Source of the DNA: Klebsiella spallanzanii
Lineage (GTDB): Bacteria; Pseudomonadota; Gammaproteobacteria; Enterobacterales; Enterobacteriaceae
Length of the DNA stretch: 47,392 nucleotides
Direction: 5' to 3'
NCBI RefSeq assembly: GCF_902158555.1
Contig: NZ_CABGGS010000006.1
Location: 99,068-146,459 of the forward strand
Both the position numbers and the translations under genes were made by a program. This document shows positions 36,258-46,660 of the stretch, piece after piece (positions within the stretch are counted from its first letter, which is position 1; each line of letters begins with the position of its first letter). Under the pieces are notes generated by a model. It saw only the letters and a list, made by a program, of their open reading frames with translations, ran no database searches and was not told where the DNA came from.

Positions 36258-37631
36258 TTATATCACGCGAGAAAACTGCTGCATCCGCGCTTTCTGGCGC
36301 AGATAAGCATCAAAGCACATGCAGATGTTGCGGATCAGTAGCCGACCTTTTGGTGTAACCTGAATGCCTTTTTCATCTACATCCACCAGCCCATCATTGG
36401 CCAGCGGTGCCAACAATTTCATATCTTCGGCAAAGTAGTCATCGAAGGTAAGATCCCACTGCGCTTCTACCGCCGCAAAATCGAGACGGAAGTTACAAAT
36501 CAGCGCTTTAATCACATCGCGACGAATACAATCATCACGTGTCAACGCGATGCCGCGCCACAGCGCCGTTCCGGTTTCATCAACCTGTTGGTAATACTGC
36601 TTCAGCTCCTTCTGGTTCTGCGCATAGCAATCGCCAATCATGCTGATCGCCGACACCCCCATGCCCAGCAGGTCAGTATCCCCTTGAGTGGTGTACCCCT
36701 GGAAGTTGCGATGCAGGATACCTTCACGTTGGGCTATCGCCAGCTCATCATCCGGACGAGCAAAATGGTCCATGCCGATAAACTGATATCCCGCCGTCGT
36801 CAGCGAATCGATAGTCTCCTGCAGGATATCCAGCTTTTGCTCTGCAGAAGGCAAATCGGCATCCTTGATTTTTCTCTGTGCGGCAAAGAGCGTCGGCAAA
36901 TGCGCATAGTTGAACACGCTCAGACGATCGGGATTGAGCTCCGCCACTTTTTGTAACGTAAAGGCAAAGCTCTGCGGCGTCTGTTTTGGCAGACCGTAAA
37001 TCAGGTCGATATTGGTGGAGGTAAAGCCAATATCGCGCGCATGGTTGAGCAACGCGAAGATAAACGCTTCATCCTGCTCACGGTTTACCAGGCGCTGCAC
37101 TTCTTTGTTGAAGTCCTGTACGCCCATACTCAAGCGGTTGAAGCCTTCAGCGCGTAAATGATCCAGTACATCAAGCTCAATTTCTCGCGGATCGACCTCA
37201 ATGGAGATCTCTGCATCAGCGTTGAAATTGAAATGGGTACGCAGCAGGCTCATCAGGCGGCTAATTTGCGCCTTATTTAAATACGTCGGCGTACCGCCGC
37301 CCCAGTGCAGTTGATTTACCTGGCGGCCAGTAAAAAGCGGCGCGCGATGGATTATCTCCTGCTCAAGGACATCCAGATACTGATCGGCTTTATGCTGCTG
37401 GCGGGTGACGATTTTATTGCAGCCGCAGAAATAGCAGAGTTTATGGCAAAACGGGATATGCACATACAGCGATAGGGGACGCTGCGGGTAGCGGGCAACC
37501 GCCGCGTCAAATTCAGCAGCGCCGAATTCTGGAGAAAACTCCAGCGCGGTGGGGTACGAAGTATAACGCGGCCCGGAATAGTTATATTTTTGGATCAGGG
37601 CCAGATCCCAGTCGATTAACTGCACAGACAT
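36258..37631 (-). CDS. hemN: oxygen-independent coproporphyrinogen III dehydrogenase
   Basis: 457 aa from the ATG at 37631 (AAGGAG 5-10 bases before it), the E. coli length. A radical-SAM enzyme that makes protoporphyrinogen IX without oxygen. The cluster motif is CHKLCYFCGC, the SAM-site glycines are WGGGTPTYL, and the HemN C-terminal domain is intact. Its start is two bases after the stop of a small upstream ORF, so coupling is possible. Confidence 0.97.
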   Translation of the reverse strand: MSVQLIDWDLALIQKYNYSGPRYTSYPTALEFSPEFGAAEFDAAVARYPQRPLSLYVHIPFCHKLCYFCGCNKIVTRQQHKADQYLDVLEQEIIHRAPLFTGRQVNQLHWGGGTPTYLNKAQISRLMSLLRTHFNFNADAEISIEVDPREIELDVLDHLRAEGFNRLSMGVQDFNKEVQRLVNREQDEAFIFALLNHARDIGFTSTNIDLIYGLPKQTPQSFAFTLQKVAELNPDRLSVFNYAHLPTLFAAQRKIKDADLPSAEQKLDILQETIDSLTTAGYQFIGMDHFARPDDELAIAQREGILHRNFQGYTTQGDTDLLGMGVSAISMIGDCYAQNQKELKQYYQQVDETGTALWRGIALTRDDCIRRDVIKALICNFRLDFAAVEAQWDLTFDDYFAEDMKLLAPLANDGLVDVDEKGIQVTPKGRLLIRNICMCFDAYLRQKARMQQFSRVI

Positions 37632-37633
37632 GC

Positions 37634-37816
37634 TCACTCCTTCCGATGGTGCCGCCGGCGGGTACGCCGCTCCGGCCCAACCGCACCTCGGGTAATGAGC
37701 CGGTTGCGCAGCCATTTCTGACGCCGCGACAACCGTCGTAGTTTAACGAATAACCACAGCAGATAACATATAACCAGAAGGGTTATAAGCAGGACCGGGA
37801 ATCCGATGGGATGCAA
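37634..37816 (-). CDS. possible small membrane protein between yihI and hemN
   Basis: A 60-codon frame with one strong hydrophobic helix (FPVLLITLLVICYLLWLFV) followed by a very basic tail (KLRRLSRRQKWLRNRLITRG, then RRTRRRHHRKE), typical of an N-out/C-in single-span protein. The only start in the right place is TTG at 37816, one codon after the yihI stop, and no strong ribosome site is seen. It is in the same frame as yihI, separated only by the amber codon at 37822-37820. It ends two bases before hemN. Either a coupled small gene or a read-through extension of YihI; I do not recognise it. Confidence 0.5.
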   Translation of the reverse strand: MHPIGFPVLLITLLVICYLLWLFVKLRRLSRRQKWLRNRLITRGAVGPERRTRRRHHRKE

Positions 37817-37819
37817 ACG

Positions 37820-38326
37820 CTAGTTTCCACCCTTCAGCAGGCGCATCATATCTTCTTTACGCTCTTCCTCTTCTTCATCTTCGTCATCATCGTAGGAGAG
37901 GCCCAGCTGCTGCATCAGCTCATCAATACGATCCAGTTTGGCATCAACCCACGCCTGCTCTTCAGCATTAAGGGTACCGCCCTCTTCCAGACGTTCCAGC
38001 AACGCGTCCAGGCGCTCATCGTTCTCCAGCAAATCCAGCTCAGCCTGCGGTGAAGTCATAGGTTTCTCGCTCTTCGGTTTATGCTGCTTAATCGCCGGGG
38101 CACTTTCAGTCACGCCCAGCGGGATTGGTTTTTTACTGCCAATTCGGGAGTCTTGTTGTTGACTCTGTTTTTTATTCGCTAAAGCGGCATCACTACCGGT
38201 CGCACGGCTACCTGCCGGATGGCCACGATGCTTCTTCTGATGCTTACGCTCGCGAGCTTCCTGATTCAATTCTTCACGCGTTTTGCGATTCTTTTTGCCG
38301 CGAGGTACAGATGTCGGTTTTTTCAT
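37820..38326 (-). CDS. yihI: YihI, activator of the GTPase Der
   Basis: 168 aa, highly charged. The N-terminus is very basic ([20 protein letters not shown]), the C-terminus acidic ([19 protein letters not shown]), matching E. coli YihI. It stimulates GTP hydrolysis by Der (EngA) and so times ribosome assembly. The ATG at 38326 is the natural start. It is followed in frame, after TAG, by the membrane ORF described separately, and preceded by the csrC terminator. Confidence 0.94.
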   Translation of the reverse strand: MKKPTSVPRGKKNRKTREELNQEARERKHQKKHRGHPAGSRATGSDAALANKKQSQQQDSRIGSKKPIPLGVTESAPAIKQHKPKSEKPMTSPQAELDLLENDERLDALLERLEEGGTLNAEEQAWVDAKLDRIDELMQQLGLSYDDDEDEEEEERKEDMMRLLKGGN

Positions 38327-38392
38327 GATGTGTGATCTTATGCCGTTTTCTTCAGTATAGAATTGAGGCGGAATCTAGCAGAAAGCAAGCAA

Positions 38393-38636
38393 AGAAAAAA
38401 GGCGACAGATTACTCTGTCGCCTTTTTCCGCACTGACAACCCTTATGGGTTTCTACTTTCCATGTTAGCTAACGACACACCCTGTCTTTCCCTTAGCTAC
38501 CTACAATCCCTGTAACATCCATTTCCTTTTAAAACGTCTCCAGACGTTTGTCATCCTGACAATCCGTAGTCCTCGCCTCCTGGCGCTTCCTGACTCCTCG
38601 TCCTGAGTCACAATCCTGTTAGCATCCTCGCCCTTG
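38393..38636 (-). ncRNA. csrC: CsrC small RNA
   Basis: On the minus strand the region opens with GGCGAGGATGCTAACAGG and contains about fifteen GGA motifs, many as AGGA in short hairpin loops, such as CAGGAGGCGAGGA and CGTCTGGAGACG. It ends in a perfect terminator (GGCGACAGA...TCTGTCGCC with T run). This matches E. coli CsrC in start, internal blocks and end, and in place between engB and yihI. CsrC sequesters the translation regulator CsrA. The middle differs from E. coli in sequence but keeps the GGA sites. The 5' end is placed by homology. Nothing else is evident in 38637-38907 except the promoter region of engB. Confidence 0.93.
38394..38432 (-). terminator. csrC terminator
   Basis: GGCGACAGA (38401-38409) pairs with TCTGTCGCC (38414-38422), with A and T runs on both sides; in minus-strand reading it ends in six T. 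Confidence 0.93.
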
Positions 38637-38907
38637 ACGACTACTTTACTGATTTGAGGAAAACCTACAACCAACTGCACAGTAAAAAAGCATATTTGAG
38701 AATTTTCGCGGAAGTTAACCAAATGATTTATTTAGTATTGTATTTTTTACATTCAGTTTTTTCTCACAAATTTCTTATATGTGCTATAGCCAATGTCTCA
38801 CAAAGACTGTGGCTTTTGCTTACACCACCGGGTGCGGTAAAAACAGCCTTTTTCTGTTGTTCAGGTATAATCCCCGCCATAGCCCTGATTTAACGGAGAC
38901 GACCGTC

Positions 38908-39540
38908 TTGACCAACTGGAATTATCAACAGACGCATTTTGTCACTAGCGCACCGGATATCCGCCATCTTCCCGCTGATACCGGCATTGAAGTGGCATTC
39001 GCTGGCCGCTCCAATGCGGGCAAATCCAGCGCCCTGAACACGCTGACCAATCAGAAAAACCTGGCGCGCACTTCCAGGACGCCAGGACGCACACAGCTTA
39101 TCAACCTGTTTGAGGTCGCTGAGGGAAAAAGACTGGTCGACCTTCCGGGTTATGGTTACGCGCAGGTTCCGGAAGAGATGAAGATCAAATGGCAGCGTGC
39201 GCTGGGGGAATACCTGGAAAAACGGCTGTGCCTGAAAGGGTTAGTTGTACTAATGGATATCCGTCACCCGCTTAAAGATCTCGATCAGCAGATGATCCAA
39301 TGGGCCGTGGAAAGTGAGATCCCTGTTCTGGTGTTGCTGACGAAGGCCGATAAGCTGGCCAGCGGAGCGCGTAAAGCGCAGACCAATATGGTTCGTGAGG
39401 CGGTAACCGCTTTTAACGGAGATGTGCAGGTTGAAGCGTTCTCTTCCCTGAAGAAGCAGGGGGTGGATAAACTGCGCCAGAAGCTGGACAGCTGGTATAA
39501 CGATATTCCACCTCAGGAAGAGCCTGAAGCCGGCGAATAA
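38908..39540 (+). CDS. engB: EngB ribosome-biogenesis GTPase
   Basis: 210 aa, E. coli length, from a TTG codon at 38908 with ACGGAGAC before it; the frame is open further upstream but without family similarity. G1 is [13 protein letters not shown]2 is the TPGRTQ loop, G3 is DLPGYGYA, and G4 is TKAD. Essential in E. coli, acting in late 50S assembly. It converges with spf and diverges from csrC. Confidence 0.96.
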   Translation: MTNWNYQQTHFVTSAPDIRHLPADTGIEVAFAGRSNAGKSSALNTLTNQKNLARTSRTPGRTQLINLFEVAEGKRLVDLPGYGYAQVPEEMKIKWQRALGEYLEKRLCLKGLVVLMDIRHPLKDLDQQMIQWAVESEIPVLVLLTKADKLASGARKAQTNMVREAVTAFNGDVQVEAFSSLKKQGVDKLRQKLDSWYNDIPPQEEPEAGE

Positions 39541-39551
39541 TTTCGCTAATT

Positions 39552-39587
39552 ATCCCGGATAGCGGCGCGTGGCGCCTTATTCGGGAT
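39552..39587. repeat. REP-like element after engB
   Basis: ATCCCGGATAGCGGCGCG and CGCCTTATTCGGGAT form an imperfect inverted repeat of REP type between engB and the spf terminator. No gene is seen in 39541-39632. Confidence 0.6.
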
Positions 39588-39632
39588 GCTCGCCTTATCG
39601 ACCTCAGTACGCAAAACTTTTCTTTCGCGCAA

Positions 39633-39741
39633 TAAAAAACGCCCCGGTCATAAATGACCGGGGCGGCTAAAATATTCAGCCAAATCCGATTACGTGAAGT
39701 AAAAGGTCTGAAAGATAGAACATCTTACCTCTGTACCCTAC
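39633..39741 (-). ncRNA. spf: Spot 42 small RNA
   Basis: On the minus strand the RNA begins GTAGGGTACAGAGGTAAGA and ends in a GC-rich hairpin (CGCCCCGGTCA / TGACCGGGGCG) with a T run, 109 nt in all. This is almost identical to E. coli spf and lies at the same place, downstream of polA. Spot 42 is an Hfq-dependent, CRP-repressed RNA that silences galK and other secondary-carbon genes; the yih sugar cluster is a plausible kind of target, but I have no evidence for it. The 39742-39888 spacer holds its promoter. Confidence 0.97.
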
Positions 39742-39888
39742 GTCTTTAACTCTACTCTTCTTTCGGTCACGGATAAAGCATTTTTTGTAGTTTTTTTTCA
39801 CTCTTTACATAGCAAATTCAAATGATCATCACAAAACGCGATAAGTTATGTTACTCACTTACAAAAAATGACCTTAGCCGCCGAATAC

Positions 39889-42678
39889 TTAGTGCGCTTG
39901 ATCCCAGTTTTCCCCACTTCCGACTTCCACCAGCAGCGGAACGGCCAGAGTCGTGCAGCTTTCCATCAGCTCGTGGATCTTTTTCGCCACGGCTTCAAGA
40001 TCGTCTTTATACACTTCAAAGACCAATTCATCGTGTACCTGCATGATCATCCGCACGCGCGGTTTTTCACTTAATAACCAGCTATCTACAGCAATCATTG
40101 CGCGTTTAATAATATCAGCAGCGGTACCCTGCATCGGGGCGTTGATCGCCGCGCGCTCGGCACCAGCGCGACGCGCGCCATTGCTGGATTTGATATCCGG
40201 CAGATAGAGACGGCGACCATCAAGCGTTTCAACATATCCCTGCTCTTTTGCCTGAGTACGCGTGCGCTCCATATACTCCAGCACGCCCGGATAGCGTTCA
40301 AAGTAGAGATCCATGTACTTTTGCGCTTCTTTGCGCGGGATATTGAGCTGTCGGGCAAGACCAAATGCGCTCATGCCGTAAATCAGGCCAAAGTTGATAG
40401 CTTTAGCGCTGCGACGCTGTTCGCTGCTCACGCTTTCAAGCGGCAAACCAAAAACCTCTGCCGCAGTCGCACGGTGGATATCTTTCCCCTCCGCAAACGC
40501 GGTTAGCAGGCCGTTATCGCGCGACAGGTGCGCCATAATGCGCAATTCAATTTGCGAGTAGTCGGCGGAAACAATGAGATAATCTTCCGGAGCAATAAAC
40601 GCCTGACGAATACGGCGTCCCTCTTCGTTACGTACCGGAATATTCTGCAGGTTCGGATCGGTAGACGATAGACGCCCCGTTGCGGTAACCGCTTGATGAT
40701 AGGAAGTATGTACCCGGCCCGTTTTCGGGTTAATCATTAACGGCAGCTTATCGGTATAGGTCGACTTGAGCTTTGCCAGGCCACGATATTCAAGGATGAC
40801 TTTAGGCAGCGGATAGTCCAGCGCCAACTCTTCCAGAACCTCTTCCGATGTCGATGGCGCGCCGCCAGGCGTTTTCTTCAGTGGCTTAATCCCTTGTTTC
40901 TCAAACAGGATAGTTTGCAGCTGCTTCGGCGAAGAGAGATTAAATTCTTCACCGGCGATTTCATAGGCCTTTTGCTCCAGCTCAATCAGTCTCTTAGCGA
41001 TTTCCTGAGAATGCGCATGTAGCACCGTCGGATCAATCTTCACACCGTTGCGCTCGACGCGGGAGAGTACCGGCACCAGCGGCATTTCGATATTTTTAAA
41101 TACGTTCAGCGGCCCTTCACTTTGCTGAAGCTTCGGCCACATTTTCAAATGCAGCTGCAAAGTGACATCAGCATCTTCCGCCGCATAGCGACCCGCTTCT
41201 TCCAGCGCGATTTGGTTGAATGTGAGCTGGTTCTTACCTTTTCCGGCAATCTCTTCAAAGGTAATAGTTTTGTGCTTCAGCCAACGTTCGGAGAGGCTAT
41301 CCATATCATGGCGACCCGCCACGCTATCGAGAATATAGGATTCAAGCATGGTATCGAAGGCAATACCGCGCAGTTCAATGCCATAGTTGGCCAGGATACC
41401 GCGGTCATACTTGAGGTTTTGCCCAACCTTCAGAGCATTGTCATCTTCCAGAAGCGGTCTCAGCAGTTCCAGGACGCGATCCCGTGGGATTTGATCTGGG
41501 GCATCCAGATAATCGTGGGCGACCGGAACATAGGCCGCAATACCCGGCTCAACGGCGAATGACAGACCGACCATATTAGCCGAGACGTTATCAAGGCTGT
41601 CGGTCTCGGTATCAAAAGCAAAGAGCGGCGCTTTCTTTAGCTTTTCGATCCACATCGTCAGCGTCTCTTCATCGAGAATCGTGACATAGTTTTCAGAGGA
41701 GAGAGCTGTCGCCGTTTCCTCTTGTGTATCGCTCGTATCAGCAACTGCCTCTACCGGCTTCGCCGCTGGCTTAGAGCCTTTTGCCTGCATCCACTTGCCG
41801 GATTCAACATCAGTTATCCAGCGTTTGAATTCATATTTTTTAAACAGCGTCAGCAGTTCATCGGCAACAGGTTGTTCGACCTGCAGTTCTTTACAGCCCA
41901 GCTCCAGCTCAACATCCGTTTTAATCGTCGCCAGCTGATAGGAGAGGTATGCCACCTCTTTATTTTGTTCCAGCTTCGCTGCCATCGTTTTAGCACCACG
42001 GAAGCTCAGCGCGGCGATTTTTTCAGGCTCAGCATATAACGTATCAAGACCGCCCAGTCCCTGTAGCAATGCCTGCGCAGTCTTTTCTCCCACGCCCGGC
42101 ACGCCAGGAATGTTGTCCGATGAATCCCCCATCAGAGCAAGGAAATCGATAATTAGCTCCGGCGGTACGCCGTATTTCGTCACAACTTCATCCGGGCCAA
42201 GGATGGTATTGGTCATAGTGTTAATCAGGGTAATACCTGGTGTAACCAACTGAGCCATATCTTTATCACCGGTACTGATCAGCACCGGACGGCCCATCTT
42301 TTCGGCTTCACGTGCCAGAGTACCAATGACATCGTCGGCTTCTACGCCGGGAACAGCCATCAGCGGTAAACCCATCGCTTTCACCATGGCATGCAACGGC
42401 TCGATCTGCGCACGTAGATCGTCCGGCATCGGCGGACGATGAGATTTATAGTGCTCAAACAGTTCATCACGGAAAGTCTTTCCCTTGGCATCAAAAACGA
42501 CGACCGCATGGGTCGGTTGATACTGCAGGATCAGGCTTCGCAGCATATTCAGTACGCCATACATTGCGCCTGTCGGCTCGCCTGCGCTGTTGGTCAACGG
42601 GGGAAACGCGTGATATGCCCGATAAAGGTAAGAGGAGCCGTCAACGAGGATGAGAGGGTTTTCTGGGATCTGAACCAT
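39889..42678 (-). CDS. polA: DNA polymerase I
   Basis: 929 aa. The 5'-3' exonuclease domain fills about residues 1-320 ([30 protein letters not shown]). The proofreading exonuclease follows with [10 protein letters not shown] at its first catalytic acids. The polymerase domain has motif [15 protein letters not shown], the O-helix [15 protein letters not shown], and motif [10 protein letters not shown]. Repairs gaps and removes Okazaki primers. Two DnaA boxes lie in its 5' region. spf follows it. Confidence 0.99.
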   Translation of the reverse strand: MVQIPENPLILVDGSSYLYRAYHAFPPLTNSAGEPTGAMYGVLNMLRSLILQYQPTHAVVVFDAKGKTFRDELFEHYKSHRPPMPDDLRAQIEPLHAMVKAMGLPLMAVPGVEADDVIGTLAREAEKMGRPVLISTGDKDMAQLVTPGITLINTMTNTILGPDEVVTKYGVPPELIIDFLALMGDSSDNIPGVPGVGEKTAQALLQGLGGLDTLYAEPEKIAALSFRGAKTMAAKLEQNKEVAYLSYQLATIKTDVELELGCKELQVEQPVADELLTLFKKYEFKRWITDVESGKWMQAKGSKPAAKPVEAVADTSDTQEETATALSSENYVTILDEETLTMWIEKLKKAPLFAFDTETDSLDNVSANMVGLSFAVEPGIAAYVPVAHDYLDAPDQIPRDRVLELLRPLLEDDNALKVGQNLKYDRGILANYGIELRGIAFDTMLESYILDSVAGRHDMDSLSERWLKHKTITFEEIAGKGKNQLTFNQIALEEAGRYAAEDADVTLQLHLKMWPKLQQSEGPLNVFKNIEMPLVPVLSRVERNGVKIDPTVLHAHSQEIAKRLIELEQKAYEIAGEEFNLSSPKQLQTILFEKQGIKPLKKTPGGAPSTSEEVLEELALDYPLPKVILEYRGLAKLKSTYTDKLPLMINPKTGRVHTSYHQAVTATGRLSSTDPNLQNIPVRNEEGRRIRQAFIAPEDYLIVSADYSQIELRIMAHLSRDNGLLTAFAEGKDIHRATAAEVFGLPLESVSSEQRRSAKAINFGLIYGMSAFGLARQLNIPRKEAQKYMDLYFERYPGVLEYMERTRTQAKEQGYVETLDGRRLYLPDIKSSNGARRAGAERAAINAPMQGTAADIIKRAMIAVDSWLLSEKPRVRMIMQVHDELVFEVYKDDLEAVAKKIHELMESCTTLAVPLLVEVGSGENWDQAH

Positions 42679-42802
42679 AATTTCCGTGCCTGTTTATCAG
42701 ATTATCGGTAAAGGATGCCACAGACGGGCATTAAATCCTGAATTTTTCCCGCATTTCGTCGAAAAGATTCATTGATCCTGACGATCGCGCCATCACTTAA
42801 TC

Positions 42803-42953
42803 TGTGGATAACTTTGTGAATAGTTTTATAACGATAACCAAACAATCATTAATAAAATAGTCTAAACGTAAATTAACACATATTTATCATGGCGTTACAA
42901 ACACATAGCTGACTTTAATATCGTCCTGGTGACTCAATGTTCCATGTGGATAT
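42803..42953. promoter_or_regulatory. DnaA boxes in the polA-yihG region
   Basis: TGTGGATAA at 42803-42811 is a perfect DnaA box (reverse complement TTATCCACA). TGTGGATAT at 42945-42953 differs from it at one base. Both are in the 396-bp region between the divergent genes polA and yihG. I see no gene in that region; otherwise it is AT-rich with short TTCTGGTAA repeats at about 42975 and 43005. Confidence 0.6.
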
Positions 42954-43074
42954 AAGATCCGAAAATTTTTCTATTCTGGTAAGACCCGTCATTTGCTGTA
43001 TTTTCTGGTAAAATCAGCCTCTTGCGCTGTTTAAATGCGTTCTTTGTCAGTCTAACTTTCTGAATAAATTAACT

Positions 43075-43974
43075 ATGTCGAGATTACTCGCCGCGATAAC
43101 GCTCCCGCTGAGTATCGCCCTTACCATCGTAGTCACCATAGTCTGCTCCGTGCCAATAATCGTCGCCGGGCTGATTAAACTTCTTGTGCCTATTCCTGCG
43201 GTCTGGCGCTCGATCTCTGTTTTCTGCAATTTCATGATGTATTGCTGGTGTGAAGGGCTCGCGCTACTGCTATACCTTAATCCCTGGCTAAAATGGGATG
43301 TTCAGGGCCTCGAAGGCCTGAATAAGAAAAACTGGTATCTACTTATCAGCAATCACCATAGTTGGGCAGATATCGTGGTGCTTTGCGTACTGTTTCGCAA
43401 ACATATCCCAATGAATAAATACTTCCTCAAACAGCAACTCGCGTGGGTGCCGTTCATTGGGTTGGCCTGCTGGGCGCTGGATATGCCTTTTATGCGTCGC
43501 TACTCCCGGAGCTATTTAATTCGCCATCCAGAACGCCGTGGCAAAGATGTTGAGACCACTCGTCGTTCCTGTGAGAAGTTTCGCTCTCACCCAACAACCA
43601 TCGTTAACTTTGTTGAAGGTTCACGCTTTACTGAAGAAAAACAGCATCAAACTCGCTCGCCTTACAATAACTTATTAGCGCCAAAAGCTGCGGGCATCGC
43701 TATGGCATTAAGCGTGCTGGGTTCACAGTTTGATAAGCTGCTTAATGTGACGTTATGTTATCCGGAGAACAACCAAAGGCCGTTTTACGACATGCTAAGC
43801 GGCCGACTGACGCGGATTGTCGTACGTATCAATCTCGAACCTGTTGCTGAAGATCTGCATGGCGACTACGTGAATGACAAAAACTTTAAGCGCCGCTTTC
43901 AGCGCTGGCTAAATTCACTGTGGGAAGAAAAAGACCGTCAGCTCACGGAGATAATGCATCGGAAAGAAAAGTGA
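43075..43974 (+). CDS. yihG: YihG, probable lysophosphatidic acid acyltransferase
   Basis: 299 aa. Two hydrophobic segments at the N-terminus, then the acyltransferase HX4D motif in [10 protein letters not shown] and the substrate-binding motif [12 protein letters not shown] PlsC-family inner membrane enzyme, reported in E. coli to make phosphatidic acid with a preference different from PlsC. The ATG at 43075 has a weak ribosome site; an alternative start is not obvious. In E. coli yihF separates yihG from dsbA; here the two genes converge directly over a terminator. Confidence 0.93.
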   Translation: MSRLLAAITLPLSIALTIVVTIVCSVPIIVAGLIKLLVPIPAVWRSISVFCNFMMYCWCEGLALLLYLNPWLKWDVQGLEGLNKKNWYLLISNHHSWADIVVLCVLFRKHIPMNKYFLKQQLAWVPFIGLACWALDMPFMRRYSRSYLIRHPERRGKDVETTRRSCEKFRSHPTTIVNFVEGSRFTEEKQHQTRSPYNNLLAPKAAGIAMALSVLGSQFDKLLNVTLCYPENNQRPFYDMLSGRLTRIVVRINLEPVAEDLHGDYVNDKNFKRRFQRWLNSLWEEKDRQLTEIMHRKEK

Positions 43975-43994
43975 TTTTGAGGGTAGAATACAAC

Positions 43995-44027
43995 AACGCC
44001 GGTCAATGACCGGCGTTTGTTTTTTTA
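43995..44027. terminator. bidirectional terminator yihG / dsbA
   Basis: AACGCCGGTC (43995-44004) pairs with GACCGGCGTT (44008-44017), followed by a long T run on the plus strand. It also lies just behind the dsbA stop. Confidence 0.92.
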
Positions 44028-44648
44028 TTTCTTCTCAACTAACTGCTTAACAGTATCGGCATACTGAGCAACAAATGCATCCATGTTGCTGGTATCCATC
44101 CCCTGCGGGTTGAGCTGATATTTACCGTTGACATACATTGCTGGTACACCCTGCAGCTGGAAGTCAGCGGCAGCTTTCTCCTGCTGAGCAACCAGGGATT
44201 TCACCACGAAGCTGTTCCATGCAGCATCGTAATCTTCACCTTTCACACCGGCATCAACGAAGACCTTGCGGATATCGGCTACGGTCTGCACAGTCTGATT
44301 TTTCTGTACCGCTTCAAACATCGGAATGGTGATCTTATCTTCCACACCCAGCGCCATTGCTACGGCCCACGCCTGAGTCAGGTCCTTGCCTAGCGGGCCC
44401 AGGAACTCAACGTGGTATTTAGTCATTTTGACGCCTTCAGGCAGCTTTTTCTTCACGTTATCTGACACATGAAGCACTTCTTCGAACTGGTAGCAGTGCG
44501 GGCAGTAGAACGAGAAGAACTCGAGCACCTGAGGCTCGCCAGCAACTGGCTTATCAAGGGTAATGTACTGCTTACCGTCGGTGATCTGGGCAGCGGATGC
44601 ACTAAAAGCCAGAATCATACCAGCCAGCGCCAGCCAAATTTTTTTCAT
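44025..44648 (-). CDS. dsbA: periplasmic thiol:disulfide oxidoreductase DsbA
   Basis: 207 aa with a signal peptide ([18 protein letters not shown], then AQ). A thioredoxin fold with the active site CPHC in [12 protein letters not shown] and the cis-proline in [11 protein letters not shown]. It puts disulfide bonds into newly exported proteins and is recharged by DsbB. AGGAGAG precedes the ATG. It follows srkA by 27 bases, as in E. coli, where the two share a transcript and Cpx control. Confidence 0.98.
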   Translation of the reverse strand: MKKIWLALAGMILAFSASAAQITDGKQYITLDKPVAGEPQVLEFFSFYCPHCYQFEEVLHVSDNVKKKLPEGVKMTKYHVEFLGPLGKDLTQAWAVAMALGVEDKITIPMFEAVQKNQTVQTVADIRKVFVDAGVKGEDYDAAWNSFVVKSLVAQQEKAAADFQLQGVPAMYVNGKYQLNPQGMDTSNMDAFVAQYADTVKQLVEKK

Positions 44649-44675
44649 GATTAACTCTCTCCTGGATATATCACA

Positions 44676-45662
44676 TTAATACATTGGCGTTAACTGAAGA
44701 GGGGGTTCCTGCAGAACCTTCACCTGCTCAAGAAAAGTTGTTGTCTGCCCGCGCCAGTAATCTTCCCCGGTTAACCATGGGAAGTTTATGGGAAAAGCAG
44801 GATCGTCCCAGCGCCTTAACAGCCACGCCAGATAATAAACTAACCGCATTGCGCGTAAAGGTTCGATGAGGGCGATTTCATCTATATTGAAAGAGCTAAA
44901 CTCTTCATATGCCTCAATGATCATCTCAAGCTGTATTCGCTGCTCGGATTTATCGCCGTTCAACAGCATCCAGAGATCCTGGATAGCGGGGCCATTGCGT
45001 GAATCATCTAAATCAACAAACAGAGGGCCATCGCGCCAAAGGATGTTTCCTGCATGGCAATCACCGTGCAAACGTAAAATATTAGCGCGCCCGTGCCATT
45101 GCGCCATTACCGCATCGATCAGCTTATCGGTAGCGTTGAGAAAAGCTTCTTTCAGGCTAGCAGGTATTAGTGGTGAAAGCTCAAAGACCTGCCGTGGCTC
45201 AAGCAGATACTCCTGAGTACCCATTTCCGGACGAGCGACAAAACGCTGCTTGCGACCCGTTTGATGCATGCGGCCAAGATAGCGCCCAACCCATTCCATC
45301 TGATCGAGATTATCCGCTTCAAACTGACGCCCCCCCAGGCTTGGAAACACCGCGAAAAAGAACCCCTGATGCTGGTGAAGGGTACTTTCGTTAAACGACA
45401 ATGGCGCAGCAACGGGTACTTCGTCCTGAACGAGCTGAAGGGAAAACTGATGTTCTTCGAGGATTTGTTCAGCGGACCAGCGCTCAGGACGATAAAACTT
45501 CACCACATAGCGGCGACGATCTTCGTCCTGAAACTGGTAAACGCGGTTCTCATAGCTGTTTAGCGGGGTAAGACCGGAATCTACCCGCATTCCCTGATCA
45601 AATAAACCATCAATGATGGTATCCGGGTGAAGCGTCTGAAAAGTGAAGGCCTTATCGTGCAT
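44676..45662 (-). CDS. srkA: stress response kinase A (YihE/RdoA)
   Basis: 328 aa aminoglycoside-phosphotransferase-like Ser/Thr kinase. The catalytic loop is LHGDCHAGNILW and the metal site VDLDDSRNGPA; the N-terminal lobe has VVKFYRPERWSAEQI with the ATP lysine. The family is Cpx-controlled and protects from stress-induced death. It lies upstream of dsbA in the same transcript. Confidence 0.96.
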   Translation of the reverse strand: MHDKAFTFQTLHPDTIIDGLFDQGMRVDSGLTPLNSYENRVYQFQDEDRRRYVVKFYRPERWSAEQILEEHQFSLQLVQDEVPVAAPLSFNESTLHQHQGFFFAVFPSLGGRQFEADNLDQMEWVGRYLGRMHQTGRKQRFVARPEMGTQEYLLEPRQVFELSPLIPASLKEAFLNATDKLIDAVMAQWHGRANILRLHGDCHAGNILWRDGPLFVDLDDSRNGPAIQDLWMLLNGDKSEQRIQLEMIIEAYEEFSSFNIDEIALIEPLRAMRLVYYLAWLLRRWDDPAFPINFPWLTGEDYWRGQTTTFLEQVKVLQEPPLQLTPMY

Positions 45663-45737
45663 CCTGACTTCCGATAATCGTACGAATGATTCAGGATATC
45701 ATCTCATTGCCCCTTCCGCGGCAGCGCTTACAACCTT

Positions 45738-46007
45738 TTACTCTTTAATCACACCGCGAGCGCGTAACAATGCGGTTTTGAAATCTTCTTCATAATCTTT
45801 CTGAATACCAGGAATAACGGCCTCTTTTTCAGAGTCGCGCATTTTTAGATGATAAATCAGAATATCATCGGAAAGATCGCTCAATTCGCCAACATAACCG
45901 GCTTCTTTCGCCAGTTTTTGCAAGAATTGAATTAAATTCAGTTCAGGTTCTTTCTGCCAGGCTGGCTGGAGGAGTTCAATGACTTCATTCAGGCGTTTAC
46001 ATTTCAT
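45738..46007 (-). CDS. yihD: YihD, DUF1040 protein
   Basis: 89 aa from the ATG at 46007 (AAGGAGC before it), the E. coli length. The frame is open 10 codons further up, without a ribosome site. A small soluble acidic protein of unknown function ([17 protein letters not shown]... ARGVIKE). It diverges from mobA, 71 bases away, and precedes srkA by 75 bases. Confidence 0.93.
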   Translation of the reverse strand: MKCKRLNEVIELLQPAWQKEPELNLIQFLQKLAKEAGYVGELSDLSDDILIYHLKMRDSEKEAVIPGIQKDYEEDFKTALLRARGVIKE

Positions 46008-46078
46008 AGCTATGCTCCTTACTCTTGATAAGAACACGTTAGCAGGGACAATCCCACAATGAAAGAGGCGATATTGAT

Positions 46079-46660
46079 ATGCAAGTCAGGGTAATAACCG
46101 GTGTTGTGCTGGCGGGAGGAAGAGCCACACGCATGGGTGGGATAGATAAAGGATTGCAGCGGCTAAATGGTAAAGCCTTGTGGCGTCACGTCGCCGACTC
46201 GCTAGAACCTCAGGTAACAAACCTGGTGATTAGCGCTAACCGCAATCTTGATAGCTGGCAAAGCAGCGGCTACCCGATTATTACCGACAGCCTGAACGAC
46301 TTCCCTGGCCCACTGGCCGGGATGCTCTCCGTTATGCAACAAATCGAGAGCGAGTGGTTTTTGTTTTGCCCGTGCGATACGCCATTTATCCCCTCATTTC
46401 TTGCCGAGCGCTTAATACAGCAGAAAAAATCATCCCCGGTCGTTTGGGTTCATGATGGTGAGCGCGACCATCCGGCTATTGCTTTAGTTAATCGAGAGGT
46501 GATTGCAGAACTGGAAATCTATCTGGCCGGGGGAGAGCGGCGAGTAATGGTATTCATGCGTAAGATTGGTGGGCATAGTGTTGATTTCAGCGATGTAAAA
46601 TCAGCCTTTATTAACGTAAACACTCTTAACGATTTGCAGAGTATGCAGGTGCAATCATGA
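46079..46660 (+). CDS. mobA: molybdenum cofactor guanylyltransferase
   Basis: 193 aa nucleotidyltransferase that joins GMP to molybdopterin to build the bis-MGD cofactor that FdoG in this window needs. N-terminal GTP-binding motif [14 protein letters not shown] with the following KGL, and the metal aspartate in [10 protein letters not shown]. Its stop overlaps the mobB start (ATGA). Confidence 0.96.
   Translation: MQVRVITGVVLAGGRATRMGGIDKGLQRLNGKALWRHVADSLEPQVTNLVISANRNLDSWQSSGYPIITDSLNDFPGPLAGMLSVMQQIESEWFLFCPCDTPFIPSFLAERLIQQKKSSPVVWVHDGERDHPAIALVNREVIAELEIYLAGGERRVMVFMRKIGGHSVDFSDVKSAFINVNTLNDLQSMQVQS

Noticed and set aside
38501..38722. 73-codon frame on the minus strand over csrC
   Set aside because: The region is the non-coding CsrC RNA; the frame runs across its promoter and through its GGA hairpins.
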